Notes: generated by a model from the sequence alone, not told the origin. A DNA stretch of 64,000 nucleotides from Thermococcus camini (GCF_904067545.1 NZ_LR881183.1:342277-406276); one strand, 5' to 3'; positions 51,178 to 60,065 are shown, numbered from the stretch's first letter. Numbers and translations: made by a program.

Positions 51178-52049
51178 ATCAACCCCCTCGTGGAGAGAGC
51201 ATCCCAGTAGGTGAAGACCGGTCCGTCCTTGCAGACGTACTTGATGGACGTGCTCGTTCCGACGATGCAGTGGCCGCACTTGCCTATCCCACAGCGCATG
51301 CGCCTTTCGAGCGTCATGTAAATCCTGCCCGGTGAGAGTTTTCTGTCGAGGAGCTCCCTTATCACGAACTTGTACATGACCGGTGGGCCGCAGATGAGGG
51401 CATAGGTCTTCTCCACGTCGAACTCCTCTCCCCTGAATAGGTCTGTGACGACACCCCTGCACACCCTGTCGGAGAAGCCCCTCTCCAGATAGATGCACGA
51501 TGGGCTTTCAACCTCGTAGGCAAGCTTGACGCTACAGTTCATGGCCTCGCCGTGCTTCAGGAGGTGTATTATCTCATCCCTGAAGAGGATGTCCTCGTAG
51601 GCCTTCGTGCCGTAGAGGAGCCAGATGTGTTCATATTTTCCTGAATCAATCGCGTACCAGAGGACGGATCTTAACGGCGCCATCCCGAGGCCGCCGGCCA
51701 CAAGAATCAGGTTCGAGCCCTCCATCTCCTCCATGGGGAAGCCGTTTCCGTAGGGCCCGCGGATCCCTATTATGTCGCCCTCCTTCATCTTGTGTATGAA
51801 CTTTGTCATTCTGCCGGCTTTTCTAATGCAGAGCTGGAGGTAGCCCTTTCTCGTTGGGGACGAGCATATGCTTATCGGGAACTCTCCGAAACCGCGTATG
51901 TCAACGATGACGAACTGCCCGGGCCTGAACTCGAACTTCTCTCCAACTTCGGGGTCGAGGAAGCGTAGTGTGAAGAGCTTCTCCCTCGATGTCAGGTCCT
52001 TCACTTCGAGAATCCTTGCGTCGTACGTCTGGTACGGGTTCTCGCTCAT
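51174..52049 (-). CDS. Sulfhydrogenase, gamma subunit (FAD/NAD(P)H-binding)
   Basis: A 291-residue flavoprotein of the ferredoxin reductase family that passes electrons between NAD(P)H and the hydrogenase. It shows the FAD motif GEFPISICSS, the nucleotide motif VAGGLGMAPLRSVL, the second dinucleotide strand ALICGPPVMYKF, and a C-terminal [2Fe-2S] set CGIGKCGHC followed by a distal Cys. It overlaps both neighbouring genes. Confidence 0.93.
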   Translation of the reverse strand: MSENPYQTYDARILEVKDLTSREKLFTLRFLDPEVGEKFEFRPGQFVIVDIRGFGEFPISICSSPTRKGYLQLCIRKAGRMTKFIHKMKEGDIIGIRGPYGNGFPMEEMEGSNLILVAGGLGMAPLRSVLWYAIDSGKYEHIWLLYGTKAYEDILFRDEIIHLLKHGEAMNCSVKLAYEVESPSCIYLERGFSDRVCRGVVTDLFRGEEFDVEKTYALICGPPVMYKFVIRELLDRKLSPGRIYMTLERRMRCGIGKCGHCIVGTSTSIKYVCKDGPVFTYWDALSTRGLI

Positions 52050-53050
52050 TTCAGAGACCCCCTAACCTCCTCAAGAACCTTAACGTGCTCTATCTTCGCC
52101 GGGCAGAACTCGTCGCATCTTCCACATCCGACGCAGTTGTAGCCCGCTGACGGGTCAAAGTAGCTCTTGCAGTAGTAGCGGTGCCTGAAGCGGTCTAAGC
52201 GGGTCGGCCTGAAGTTGTGGCCTCCGGCAACCAGCCCGTGGTTCTCCATGAAGCACGAGTCGTAGCGCCTCTCGCGGACTGATTTGTACGCATCTATCCA
52301 GCGGTCGCAGACCTCGTAGCAGCGGCACGTCGGACAGACCATGTTGCAGTTACCGCAGGCGAGGCATATCTCGGCGTACTTCTTCCACACCGGGCTGTTG
52401 TATGCCAGATCGAGCATATCGGCGAGGCCCTCCTGCGGGAGCTCCTTCTGGAACGCATTTGCGCGCCTCTCCTCGAACTCCTTGAAGTTGGCCAGGTCTT
52501 CGTCGGTCACATCTTCAAACAGCTCACCGTTTTCCCAGGCTATCTCGTGGCCGCGGACGCTGCCTATTCTCACAAGCCATCCGTCGGGCAATTCGTGCAG
52601 GAACAGGTCAAAGCCGTCCATGGCGAAGTGCGTGCCGAGGCTCTTGCAGAAGCAGTACTCGTCCGGCATACAGCTTATCCCTATTATCAGGGTCTTCTCG
52701 CGCCTGCTCTTGTAGTACGGGTCAGCGGGCTCATCGAGGTACACCCTGTCGAGTATCTTGAGGCCGTGGATATCACAGGAATGGAGTCCAAAGAGAACCA
52801 TCGGCTCTGCTTCTACCTCCTCTTCCCAGCGGCCGTTTTTCAGCCTGAGAACGGCCTCTTTAGGCCTGAAGAAGAACTTCTTTGGCGGGAGCATGGTTCT
52901 GTTGTAGTCGAGAGCCATCTCGCTGGGGTCGTGAACCTCCTGGAAAGAATAGATGCTCCCCTTCCTTACTGGGGCATAGACAGTGCCCCAGGCTTCGAGT
53001 GACTTGAAGAACTTCTCAAAGTTTTCGGAAGGCAATTTTATGTATCTCAA
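52046..53050 (-). CDS. Sulfhydrogenase, beta subunit (iron-sulfur)
   Basis: A 334-residue electron-transfer subunit with two C-terminal [4Fe-4S] motifs, CLACGNCNMVCPTCRC and CVGCGRCDEFCP. An N-terminal domain includes GLHSCDIHGLKILDRVYLDEP and ISCMPDEYCFCKSLG, matching the anaerobic sulfite reductase A-like family. TTG 53050 is the likely start: GGTGAT lies four bases upstream, and the protein then begins MRYIKLP as in related enzymes; ATG 53056 is the alternative. It is the first gene of the operon. Confidence 0.9.
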   Translation of the reverse strand: MRYIKLPSENFEKFFKSLEAWGTVYAPVRKGSIYSFQEVHDPSEMALDYNRTMLPPKKFFFRPKEAVLRLKNGRWEEEVEAEPMVLFGLHSCDIHGLKILDRVYLDEPADPYYKSRREKTLIIGISCMPDEYCFCKSLGTHFAMDGFDLFLHELPDGWLVRIGSVRGHEIAWENGELFEDVTDEDLANFKEFEERRANAFQKELPQEGLADMLDLAYNSPVWKKYAEICLACGNCNMVCPTCRCYEVCDRWIDAYKSVRERRYDSCFMENHGLVAGGHNFRPTRLDRFRHRYYCKSYFDPSAGYNCVGCGRCDEFCPAKIEHVKVLEEVRGSLK

Positions 53051-53124
53051 GGGCATCACCGCCTCTAACGGGCTTACAATTTTAAGTTTGTAAAGGATTG
53101 ATTTAAGAATTTTTCAAACAAATG

Positions 53125-53147
53125 GTTGCCAACCAGACGTTACAAAC
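53125..53147. promoter_or_regulatory. SurR-type double binding site between two redox operons
   Basis: Two perfect GTTnnnAAC half-sites, GTTGCCAAC (53125-53133) and GTTACAAAC (53139-53147), are separated by five bases. This fits, and extends, the GTTn3AACn5GTT motif published for the redox regulator SurR of Pyrococcus furiosus, which controls hydrogenase and sulfur-reduction genes. The site lies upstream of the TATA boxes of both the sulfhydrogenase and the Nuo-like operon, an activator position. Confidence 0.8.
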
Positions 53148-53164
53148 TTGTACTTTGGTGTACG

Positions 53165-53173
53165 CTTATAAAC
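53165..53173 (+). promoter_or_regulatory. TATA box of the NuoEF/NuoG-like operon
   Basis: CTTATAAAC, about 50 bases before the ATG and 18 bases downstream of the SurR-type site. The leader of roughly 20-25 bases ends with GGTGATGCGAG just before the start codon. Confidence 0.6.
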
Positions 53174-53217
53174 ATTAAAGTTGAGACCCTTTTGAGAAAA
53201 TCTTATGGTGATGCGAG

Positions 53218-55473
53218 ATGGAAGCCTCGTTCGATTACATGCGTTCTTATCCGCCGGAACCGGGTTCCCTAATCCCTCTTCTCCAGCGAACTCAGGAAAA
53301 GTTCGGCTACCTCCCCAGGGAGGCCCTTGAGGAGATAGCTAACTACCTCGGTGTCCCGCTCAGCAGGGTCTACGGTGTCGCTACCTTCTACGCCCAGTTC
53401 AGGTTTGAACCCCTCGGAAAATACGTCGTCAAAATCTGCCACGGGACGGCATGTCACGTGAACGGTGCCGTCAATATATCCCAGGCCATAACGGAGGAGC
53501 TTGGAATCCAAGAGGGGCAGACGACAGAGGACGGCCTCGTGACGCTGGAGCGCGTCGCCTGTCTCGGATGCTGCAGTTTGGCCTCGGTCATAATGATAAA
53601 CGACAAGGTCTTCGGAAAGCTGAATCCTGACAAGGTCAGGAAGCTGATGAGAAAGCTAAGGGAGGGAAGCTCGATGTCTGAAATCAAGGCCATCGCAGTC
53701 GGCATGAACTCCTGTGGAATAGCTGCCGGCGCGAGGGAAACCTACGAGGCTATAAAGGCCGAGATTGAGAGAAGAAACCTCGACGTGAAGCTCAAGATAG
53801 TCGGCTGTGTCGGCATGTGCTACCGCGAGCCACTGGTTGACATAATCACCGATGATGAGATAATCACCTACGGTCACGTCGACCCCAAGAAGGTCCCTCG
53901 TATCATAGAGGAGCACGTCCTCAACGGAAAGCCGGTCGAGGAGTGGATAGTCAAGCGCGACTGGTGGGAGGACGGCAAGAGGAAGACGTGGGACGTTGAC
54001 GGCTACTTCTCCAAGCAGGTGAAAATAGTCCTTGAAAACTCTGGCTACATAGACCCCGAGAACATCGACGAGTACATCGCCGTTGGAGGCTACGAAGCCC
54101 TCAAAAAGGCCCTCAAAATGGAGCCCGAGGAGATAATAGACGTTATCATGAAGTCCGGTCTTAGGGGAAGGGGTGGTGCAGGATTCCCGACCGGCCTGAA
54201 GTGGAAGTTCGCGAGGGAAGCCAAGGGGGACGTCAAGTATATCGTCTGCAACGCCGACGAGGGCGACCCCGGTGCCTTCATGGACAGGAACGTGCTCGAA
54301 GGCGACCCGCACCGTGTTATTGAAGGCATGATAATCGGCGCCTACGCGATTGGCGCAAGTAAAGGCTTTATCTACGTCCGTGCCGAGTACCCGCTCGCCA
54401 TAAGGAGGCTGAAGATAGCGCTGAAGCAAGCTAAGGAGAGGGGCTTCCTCGGCGAGAACATCCTTGGAAGCGGATTCTCCTTTGACATCGTCATCAAGGA
54501 AGGCGCCGGAGCTTTCGTCTGCGGTGAGGAAACAGCGTTGATAGCCTCCATTGAGGGCAGGCGCGGAATGCCGAGGCCGAGGCCGCCTTATCCGGCGCAG
54601 AAGGGCCTCTGGGGCAAGCCGACGAACATCAACAACGTGGAAACGTGGGCGAACGTGCCGTGGATAATCAAGCACGGCTGGGAAGCCTACGCCTCGATAG
54701 GAACCGAGAAGAGCAAGGGCACCAAAGTCTTCGCCCTCTCGGGCAAGATAAAGCACGGCGGAAACGTCGAGGTTCCGATGGGAACCACGCTGAGGGAGAT
54801 ACTCTACGAGATAGGCGGGGGAACCAAGACCGGCAAGAGGATAAAAGCCGTCCAGCTCGGCGGTCCCTCGGGCGGCTGTATTCCCGAGTACCTCTTCGAC
54901 ACCCCCGTTGACTACGAGAGCGTGAACGCTACTGGAGCGATAATGGGGAGCGGCGGAATGGTCGTCATGGACGAGGACACCTGTATGGTCGATGTGGCAA
55001 AGTTCTTCCTCGACTTTACAGTCAAGGAATCCTGCGGGAAGTGCACCTTCTGTCGTCTGGGCACTAAAAGGATGTGGGAGATCCTGGACAGGTTCACCAA
55101 AGGCGAGGCAACGGAGGAAGACCTCGAAAAGCTTGAGAGCTTGGCTTATCAGGTCAAGGCCGGCTCTCTCTGCGGCCTCGGGCAGACGGCACCTAACCCG
55201 GTTCTGACGACGCTCCGCTACTTCAGGGACGAATACCTCACCCACATCAAAGGAAAATGCCCCGCCAAGGTCTGCAAGCCGCTCATCAGGTACGTCATAA
55301 TAACCGAGAAGTGCACTGGCTGTACAGCGTGTGCGATCTTCTGTCCCGTCAAGGCCATCAGCGGCGAGAGGCTTAAGCCCCACGTCATAAACCAAGAGGA
55401 GTGCATCAAGTGCGGGACCTGCTACGAGGTGTGCCGGTTCAACGCCATAGAGATTCTCACTGGGGGTGAGTGA
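53218..55473 (+). CDS. Fused NuoE-NuoF-like NADH dehydrogenase subunit
   Basis: A 751-residue fusion. Residues 1-150 are NuoE-like with the [2Fe-2S] Cys set (CHGTACHVNG, then ACLGCCSLA). Residues from about 153 are NuoF-like: a thioredoxin-type [2Fe-2S] domain (VGMNSCGIAAG, VGCVGMCYREP), the FMN and NADH region (SGLRGRGGAGFPTGLKW, CNADEGDPGAFMDR, EGAGAFVCGEETALI), the [4Fe-4S] motif ESCGKCTFCRLGT, and a C-terminal two-cluster ferredoxin (CTGCTACAIFCP, CIKCGTCYEVC). An internal ATG at 53674 with a strong GGAGGG site could also yield separate NuoF. It probably oxidises or reduces NAD(P)H in an electron-bifurcating-like complex; the partner is not proven. Confidence 0.92.
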   Translation: MEASFDYMRSYPPEPGSLIPLLQRTQEKFGYLPREALEEIANYLGVPLSRVYGVATFYAQFRFEPLGKYVVKICHGTACHVNGAVNISQAITEELGIQEGQTTEDGLVTLERVACLGCCSLASVIMINDKVFGKLNPDKVRKLMRKLREGSSMSEIKAIAVGMNSCGIAAGARETYEAIKAEIERRNLDVKLKIVGCVGMCYREPLVDIITDDEIITYGHVDPKKVPRIIEEHVLNGKPVEEWIVKRDWWEDGKRKTWDVDGYFSKQVKIVLENSGYIDPENIDEYIAVGGYEALKKALKMEPEEIIDVIMKSGLRGRGGAGFPTGLKWKFAREAKGDVKYIVCNADEGDPGAFMDRNVLEGDPHRVIEGMIIGAYAIGASKGFIYVRAEYPLAIRRLKIALKQAKERGFLGENILGSGFSFDIVIKEGAGAFVCGEETALIASIEGRRGMPRPRPPYPAQKGLWGKPTNINNVETWANVPWIIKHGWEAYASIGTEKSKGTKVFALSGKIKHGGNVEVPMGTTLREILYEIGGGTKTGKRIKAVQLGGPSGGCIPEYLFDTPVDYESVNATGAIMGSGGMVVMDEDTCMVDVAKFFLDFTVKESCGKCTFCRLGTKRMWEILDRFTKGEATEEDLEKLESLAYQVKAGSLCGLGQTAPNPVLTTLRYFRDEYLTHIKGKCPAKVCKPLIRYVIITEKCTGCTACAIFCPVKAISGERLKPHVINQEECIKCGTCYEVCRFNAIEILTGGE

Positions 55474-55474
55474 G

Positions 55475-58333
55475 ATGGTTAAGATCATAGTCAACGGGAA
55501 AGAGATTGATGCCCCGGAAGGAAAGCCTCTCATAGACTTTCTCCGTGAAATCGGGGAGCACGTTCCCGGCTTCTGCTACACGAGCGAGCTCGACCCCTAC
55601 GGCTCCTGCCGCTTATGTCTCGTCTCCACGCCGAGAGGAGTGACAGCATCGTGCACGCTCAAGCCAATGGAAGGGCTGAAGATAGAGACCCTGACCGGCG
55701 AAGTTGTTTCAATGAGAAAGACCGCGCTTGAGCTCATCCTCTCGGACCACTACGGCGACTGTATCGGCCCCTGTCAGGACGGCTGTCCGGCCCACAGCGA
55801 CGTTCAGGGCTACCTCGCACTCATAGCGATGGGCAGGTACCACGAGGCGGTCAAGCTGATGAAGGAGAAGTACATCCTGCCGGCTGTGCTCGGAAGGGTC
55901 TGCCCGGCCTTCTGTGAGGACGCCTGTCGGAGAAACCTCGTGGAGGAGCCCCTCGCGATAAGGCAGCTCAAGAGATACGCAGCAGATTACGACCTTGAGC
56001 ACGGCCCGTGGATGCCGGAGATTCCACCCTCAACCGGAAAGAGAATAGCCGTCGTCGGCGGTGGGCCAGCAGGATTGGCGTGCGCCTACTACCTCAGGAC
56101 GATGGGTCACGAGGTCACGATAATCGAGGCGATGCCCCAGCTCGGCGGAATGATGCGCTACGGAATCCCGCCCTACAGGCTGCCGAGAGACGTTCTGGAC
56201 AAGGACATAGCGACGGTCATAAACACGGGAATAGAGGTGAAGACCAACACCGCCCTCGGAAGGGACGTCACCCTCGACGAGCTCCGCGAGAAATACGATG
56301 CCGTCTTCCTCGGTGTCGGCGCCTGGAGAAGCAGAAAGATGGAAATTCCGGGCGAGGAGCTTGAAGGCGTCATGCACGGCATAGAGTTCCTCAGGAAGGT
56401 CAACACCGGCGAAAAGGTCAAGCTAGGCGAGCGCGTCATAGTCGTCGGCGGCGGAAACACCGCGATGGACGTTGCAAGGACTGCCTTGAGGCTTGGAGCC
56501 AAGGTTACCGTCGTTTACCGCCGCTCGAAGGCTGAGATGCCCGCCAACGAGAGGGAAGTTGAAGAGGCAATCGAGGAAGGCGTCGAGTTCCTTTTCCTCA
56601 CGAACCCTGTGAAAATCCTTGGAAAAGATAATGTCGAGGAGGTAGAGCTGGTCAGGATGCGCCTCGGCGAGCCAGATTCAAGCGGAAGGCGGAGGCCGAT
56701 ACCGATAGAGGGTTCGGAGTTTAGGGTTAAAGCCGACAACGTTATCCTCGCGATAGGCCAGTACTGCGACGAGGAGTTCTTAAAGGCCCTCGGTATCGAG
56801 GCAAGGTGCGGAAAGGCGGTCGTTGATGAGGTGACGCTCCAGACGAGCGTTCCAGGCGTATTCGCTGGCGGCGACCTCGTCCTCGGGCCATCAACGGTCA
56901 TCGAGAGCATAGCCACCGGAAGAAGGGCCGCGATAATGATAGACCTGTACCTCAAGGGCAAGCTGGAGAAGGCTAAAGCCGTTCTCACCGAGCCCGAAAA
57001 GCACATCGAGGAAGTTCTAAGCGATGATGACCTTTACAGGGTTCTCTTCGACTTCAGGCTCTACAACCACTGGAAGAAAGTCACCGAGAAGGACTACGAG
57101 GGCGTTGAAAGAAAGCCGAGGGCGAAGGTGGAGCTCCGCGACCCGGAAAAGAGGAAGAGAACCTTTGATGAGGTTGAGCCGGCCCTAACCGAGGAGCAGG
57201 TTCTTGAAGAAGCGAGGCGCTGTATGAGCTGCGGCTGTATGGAGGTCTTCCGGTGCAAGCTGAGGGAGTACGCGACGCTCTACAACGCTCAACAGCACGC
57301 CTTTGAGGGAGAGCAAAAGGGGTTCGAGCTCGACGAGAGCCACCCGTTCGTTACCCTCGACAACAACAAGTGCGTCCTCTGCGGCCAGTGCGTCAACTTC
57401 ACCCACGAGATAGCCGGAGAGGGCGTCCTCGACTACCTGTTCCGCGGGTTTAAGACGAGAATCTCACCGCCGCTCGGGGAGAGCCTCGGAGACATGCATG
57501 GTCAGTTTATAGGCGAGATGATAGACCTCTGTCCCGTTGGGGCGATAACCGAGAAGCTTCCGTTCGTCAAGCCCGGGCCCTGGAAGACAACTCCAGTTAA
57601 GACCGTCTGCAACGGCTGCTCCTTCGCCTGCGAGATGAACGTTGAAGTTTACGACGGCATGCTCGTGAGGGCTTCAAGGGTAGAAAACTCTTGGAACAAG
57701 CATATCTGCGACGTCTGTCGCTTTAACAGGCCCTGGGCCGAGGATTTAACCGGGCCGCTCCTCAACGGAAAGCCGGTGAGCTGGGAAGAAGCCAAGAAGT
57801 TCCTCACCGAGAGGAGCTACGCCCTGATTTTGACGCCGGAGCTTACCAACGAAGAAATCGCCCGGCTCAGGGCCTTCGCTGAGGAGAAGGGCATTCCATT
57901 AGGCTCGACAGTTGGTGGAAGCATCTCCTCGGCCACACTGGAGGATGTCAGAAACGCCAGGAGGGTTCTCCTGAAGGCAGACCCGGAGAAGTTCCCGCTC
58001 CTCAAACTCCTCCTGAAGGGGAAGGAGCTCGTCGAGGAGGACCACGACGTTGTGATACTTGAGGGGTCAGCTGAACCGCTGGACGTGCCGACACTGATTC
58101 TCTACGAAGGCGTCAATGCCGCTGGTCTTATCAAGGCAGGAATAACTGGAATCCCGGAGAGCGAGGCCTATGTCGTCGTTGGCCGGCCGGCGAAAGAACT
58201 GCCCGGGGACGTCCTCGTGATTCCGGCTGGGGTGTGGGCGGAGAAGAGTGGAACAGTTACCAACGCCTTCGGGATGGAGCTGAAAATGGAGAAGGTGAGG
58301 GAAGGCTACTCGCCGGTGGAGCTTTTCTTGTGA
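55475..58333 (+). CDS. NuoG/GltD-like iron-sulfur flavoprotein
   Basis: A 952-residue protein built from four parts: an N-terminal [2Fe-2S] ferredoxin (FCYTSELDPYGSCRLCLV); a GltD/NfnL-like module with Cys clusters (CIGPCQDGCPAHSDVQGY, CPAFCEDACRR) and two dinucleotide folds (AVVGGGPAGLACAYYL, IVVGGGNTAMDVARTAL); a NuoG-type cluster region (CMSCGCMEVFRC, CVLCGQCVNFTHE); and the Fe4S4 lobe of a molybdopterin oxidoreductase (CNGCSFACEMNVEV) followed by a shortened, likely cofactor-free C-terminal domain. The start follows GGGGGTGAGTGAG overlapping the NuoF stop, so the pair is coupled. It is formate-dehydrogenase-like in order, but the full Mo domain is absent. Confidence 0.9.
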   Translation: MVKIIVNGKEIDAPEGKPLIDFLREIGEHVPGFCYTSELDPYGSCRLCLVSTPRGVTASCTLKPMEGLKIETLTGEVVSMRKTALELILSDHYGDCIGPCQDGCPAHSDVQGYLALIAMGRYHEAVKLMKEKYILPAVLGRVCPAFCEDACRRNLVEEPLAIRQLKRYAADYDLEHGPWMPEIPPSTGKRIAVVGGGPAGLACAYYLRTMGHEVTIIEAMPQLGGMMRYGIPPYRLPRDVLDKDIATVINTGIEVKTNTALGRDVTLDELREKYDAVFLGVGAWRSRKMEIPGEELEGVMHGIEFLRKVNTGEKVKLGERVIVVGGGNTAMDVARTALRLGAKVTVVYRRSKAEMPANEREVEEAIEEGVEFLFLTNPVKILGKDNVEEVELVRMRLGEPDSSGRRRPIPIEGSEFRVKADNVILAIGQYCDEEFLKALGIEARCGKAVVDEVTLQTSVPGVFAGGDLVLGPSTVIESIATGRRAAIMIDLYLKGKLEKAKAVLTEPEKHIEEVLSDDDLYRVLFDFRLYNHWKKVTEKDYEGVERKPRAKVELRDPEKRKRTFDEVEPALTEEQVLEEARRCMSCGCMEVFRCKLREYATLYNAQQHAFEGEQKGFELDESHPFVTLDNNKCVLCGQCVNFTHEIAGEGVLDYLFRGFKTRISPPLGESLGDMHGQFIGEMIDLCPVGAITEKLPFVKPGPWKTTPVKTVCNGCSFACEMNVEVYDGMLVRASRVENSWNKHICDVCRFNRPWAEDLTGPLLNGKPVSWEEAKKFLTERSYALILTPELTNEEIARLRAFAEEKGIPLGSTVGGSISSATLEDVRNARRVLLKADPEKFPLLKLLLKGKELVEEDHDVVILEGSAEPLDVPTLILYEGVNAAGLIKAGITGIPESEAYVVVGRPAKELPGDVLVIPAGVWAEKSGTVTNAFGMELKMEKVREGYSPVELFL

Positions 58334-58345
58334 TTTTTCTTTTTT
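58334..58345 (+). terminator. T-rich terminator after the NuoG-like gene
   Basis: TTTTTCTTTTTT directly follows the stop codon, a typical archaeal T-tract terminator, and separates this operon from the ATPase B promoter. Confidence 0.55.
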
Positions 58346-58363
58346 GCTGGTTTCGGGGTAATG

Positions 58364-58409
58364 TTTAAATAGTTCATATGCAATTATCATAATCATGAAT
58401 GAACTATTT
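58364..58409 (+). promoter_or_regulatory. TATA box and 11-bp inverted repeat at the ATPase B start
   Basis: TATA-like TTTAAAT (58364-58370) is overlapped by the arm AAATAGTTCAT (58367-58377). The perfect inverse ATGAACTATTT lies at 58399-58409 with a 21-base spacer. The centre is 21 bp from the TATA centre, and the second arm lies within the first codons. The ATG at 58395 falls about where transcription should start, so the mRNA is probably leaderless. Confidence 0.65.
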
Positions 58410-59771
58410 GTGAATAGAACTCGGGAACTGGAAGCGTTGAATAGAGCATATGGAAGCAATAGAAAAGAGCTCGTAATAATCTATGGCCGGAGAAGGGTAG
58501 GAAAGACTGCCCTTGTTAAAAAATCCGTGGAGGGTATGAGACATCTGTACTTCTTCGCTGAGGAGACTCTAGAGGAGGAAAACCTGCGGGCTTTTCGGAG
58601 TTCAGTTGCCAGGGTACTGAAGAACTCTCTTATTGAGAAGGCCGAACTCTCTTGGGAAGAACTCTTCAAGCTTCTCGACGGTTCCGGAGTGGTCATCATA
58701 ATAGACGAGTTCCCGAACCTGATAAAATCCAATCGGGCCATAGTATCGAAGTTCCAGAAAATCTGGGAGGGACTAAAGGACATCAAGCTCGTTCTGACGG
58801 GTTCATCCATAAGCGTCATGGAGAGCCACGTCCTTGGATACAAAAGTCCACTCTACGGGAGAAGGACGCTTTCCATAAAGCTTGGCCCCCTGGGCTTTTT
58901 CCATCTGAGAGGGTTTTTCCCTGAGAAGGACTGGAGGGAGCTTGTAAGGATTTATGGTATAACCGACGGCATTCCCGCATACATAAGGGAGGTTCAGTTC
59001 AGGCTGAGGGCTGGAGAAAAGCTCGAAGAAGTGTTTCAGCCGAATAAACTCCTATTCGACGAGGCGGAGTTCCTACTTAAAACCGAGCTGAGGGAGCCGG
59101 CTCGCTATTTCTCCATCCTCAAGGCCATAGCCTTTGGAAAGACAAAGTTCGGAGAGATAGTTAGCTTTACGGGACTTCCAAGTTCAACCGTTTCCCAGTA
59201 CCTCAGCAACCTTCAGACGCTCCACATAGTTGAGGAGAGGTATCCTGTTGGAGAACCTGAGAGAAGGAGGAACGCGCGCTACTACCTGAGTGACCTCTAC
59301 TTTACCTTCTGGTTCCGCTTTGTCTACCCAAACCGCTCCCAGCTCTTTGACTTTGGCTACATAGAGAACTTTGAGGAAGAGTACAACTGCTATCTTGGTT
59401 TAGTCTTTGAGAAGATAGCGGAGCAGTTCCTCAGGGAGCTAAACAAAGCGGGCAAGCTTCCCTTTAGGTTCACGAAGATTGGCAGGTGGTGGCATAGGAA
59501 TGAGGAGATTGATTTGCTCGCTTTGAACGAGCGTGAGAAGAAGGCCCTCTTCGTCGAGGTGAAGTGGAAAGACCTTAGCTTGAGGGAAGCTAAAGGAGTT
59601 CTGAGAGACCTTGAGAGAAAGGCGAGGCTTACGGGCCTTGAAGACGGGGAGAGGTTTTACGGAATGGTGGCGAAGGGTATTAAAGGGAAGGAAGAGCTCA
59701 GGGCTGAAGGCTGGTTCGTGTGGGATTTGGCTGACTTCGAAAGGCTTATCTCTTCTGAAAGCGGAGTTTGA
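58395..59771 (+). CDS. Archaeal ATPase, PF01637 with DUF234 (ATPase B)
   Basis: A 458-residue P-loop protein. It opens with FVNRTRELEALNRAY, Walker A IIYGRRRVGKTALVKK, Walker B VVIIIDEFPNLI and the sensor VLTGSSISVME. After the ATPase come a winged helix (TGLPSSTVSQYLSNLQTLHIVEERYP) and a DUF234 domain resembling a restriction-type nuclease, with an acidic-Lys pattern IDLLALNEREKKALFVEVKW (D...ExK). It is a more distant relative of ATPases A and C. Role unknown; a defence or selfish function is possible. Confidence 0.88.
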   Translation: MNELFVNRTRELEALNRAYGSNRKELVIIYGRRRVGKTALVKKSVEGMRHLYFFAEETLEEENLRAFRSSVARVLKNSLIEKAELSWEELFKLLDGSGVVIIIDEFPNLIKSNRAIVSKFQKIWEGLKDIKLVLTGSSISVMESHVLGYKSPLYGRRTLSIKLGPLGFFHLRGFFPEKDWRELVRIYGITDGIPAYIREVQFRLRAGEKLEEVFQPNKLLFDEAEFLLKTELREPARYFSILKAIAFGKTKFGEIVSFTGLPSSTVSQYLSNLQTLHIVEERYPVGEPERRRNARYYLSDLYFTFWFRFVYPNRSQLFDFGYIENFEEEYNCYLGLVFEKIAEQFLRELNKAGKLPFRFTKIGRWWHRNEEIDLLALNEREKKALFVEVKWKDLSLREAKGVLRDLERKARLTGLEDGERFYGMVAKGIKGKEELRAEGWFVWDLADFERLISSESGV

Positions 59772-59781
59772 GGTGGTGCCT

Positions 59782-60065
59782 TTGTCACTTCTGCCTTTGG
59801 CGGGGATGTTCATCTTTGGGGGGAAGAAGAAATCGGGCGAAGAAAAAGAAACTGCAGTCCCGAAAAACTTGAGAGATAAGGTAAGAATGGTAGTAATGCA
59901 CCACGGAAAGGGGTTATACTACCTGCTCAGCCGCGCAACGCCGGAACAGGACGTTGCAAGAATCCCAAAGGAAACCTCGAACTCATAGGTCTCTACACGG
60001 TAGTGCTTAGGCTGATTAAAGAAGGGAAGTTTGAAGATGCGGAGGAGTTCCTGAGGGCATTTTAA
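59782..60065 (+). pseudogene. Small gene split by a frameshift (possible -1 slippage site)
   Basis: The first frame starts at TTG with GGTGGT four bases upstream and reads MSLLPLAGMFIFGGKKKSGEE, then NLRDKVRMVVMHHGKGLYYLLSRATPEQDVARIPK and a stop soon after. The -1 frame continues sensibly with NLELIGLYTVVLRLIKEGKFEDAEEFLRAF and a stop at 60065. The join is at CCCAAAG (59964-59970), a heptamer of the X-XXY-YYZ type. It is either a decayed gene or a programmed -1 frameshift. The family is not recognised. Confidence 0.55.

Noticed and set aside
51178..51498. N-terminal extension of the hydrogenase delta subunit
   Set aside because: The extension would overlap the gamma-subunit gene completely and lacks any domain resemblance; the ATG at 51177 with a G-rich ribosome site explains the gene.
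53656..55533. A 625-codon frame on the minus strand opposite the NuoEF gene
   Set aside because: It is the antisense of a well conserved coding region, has no ribosome site or family features, and arises from the codon bias of a GC-rich gene.
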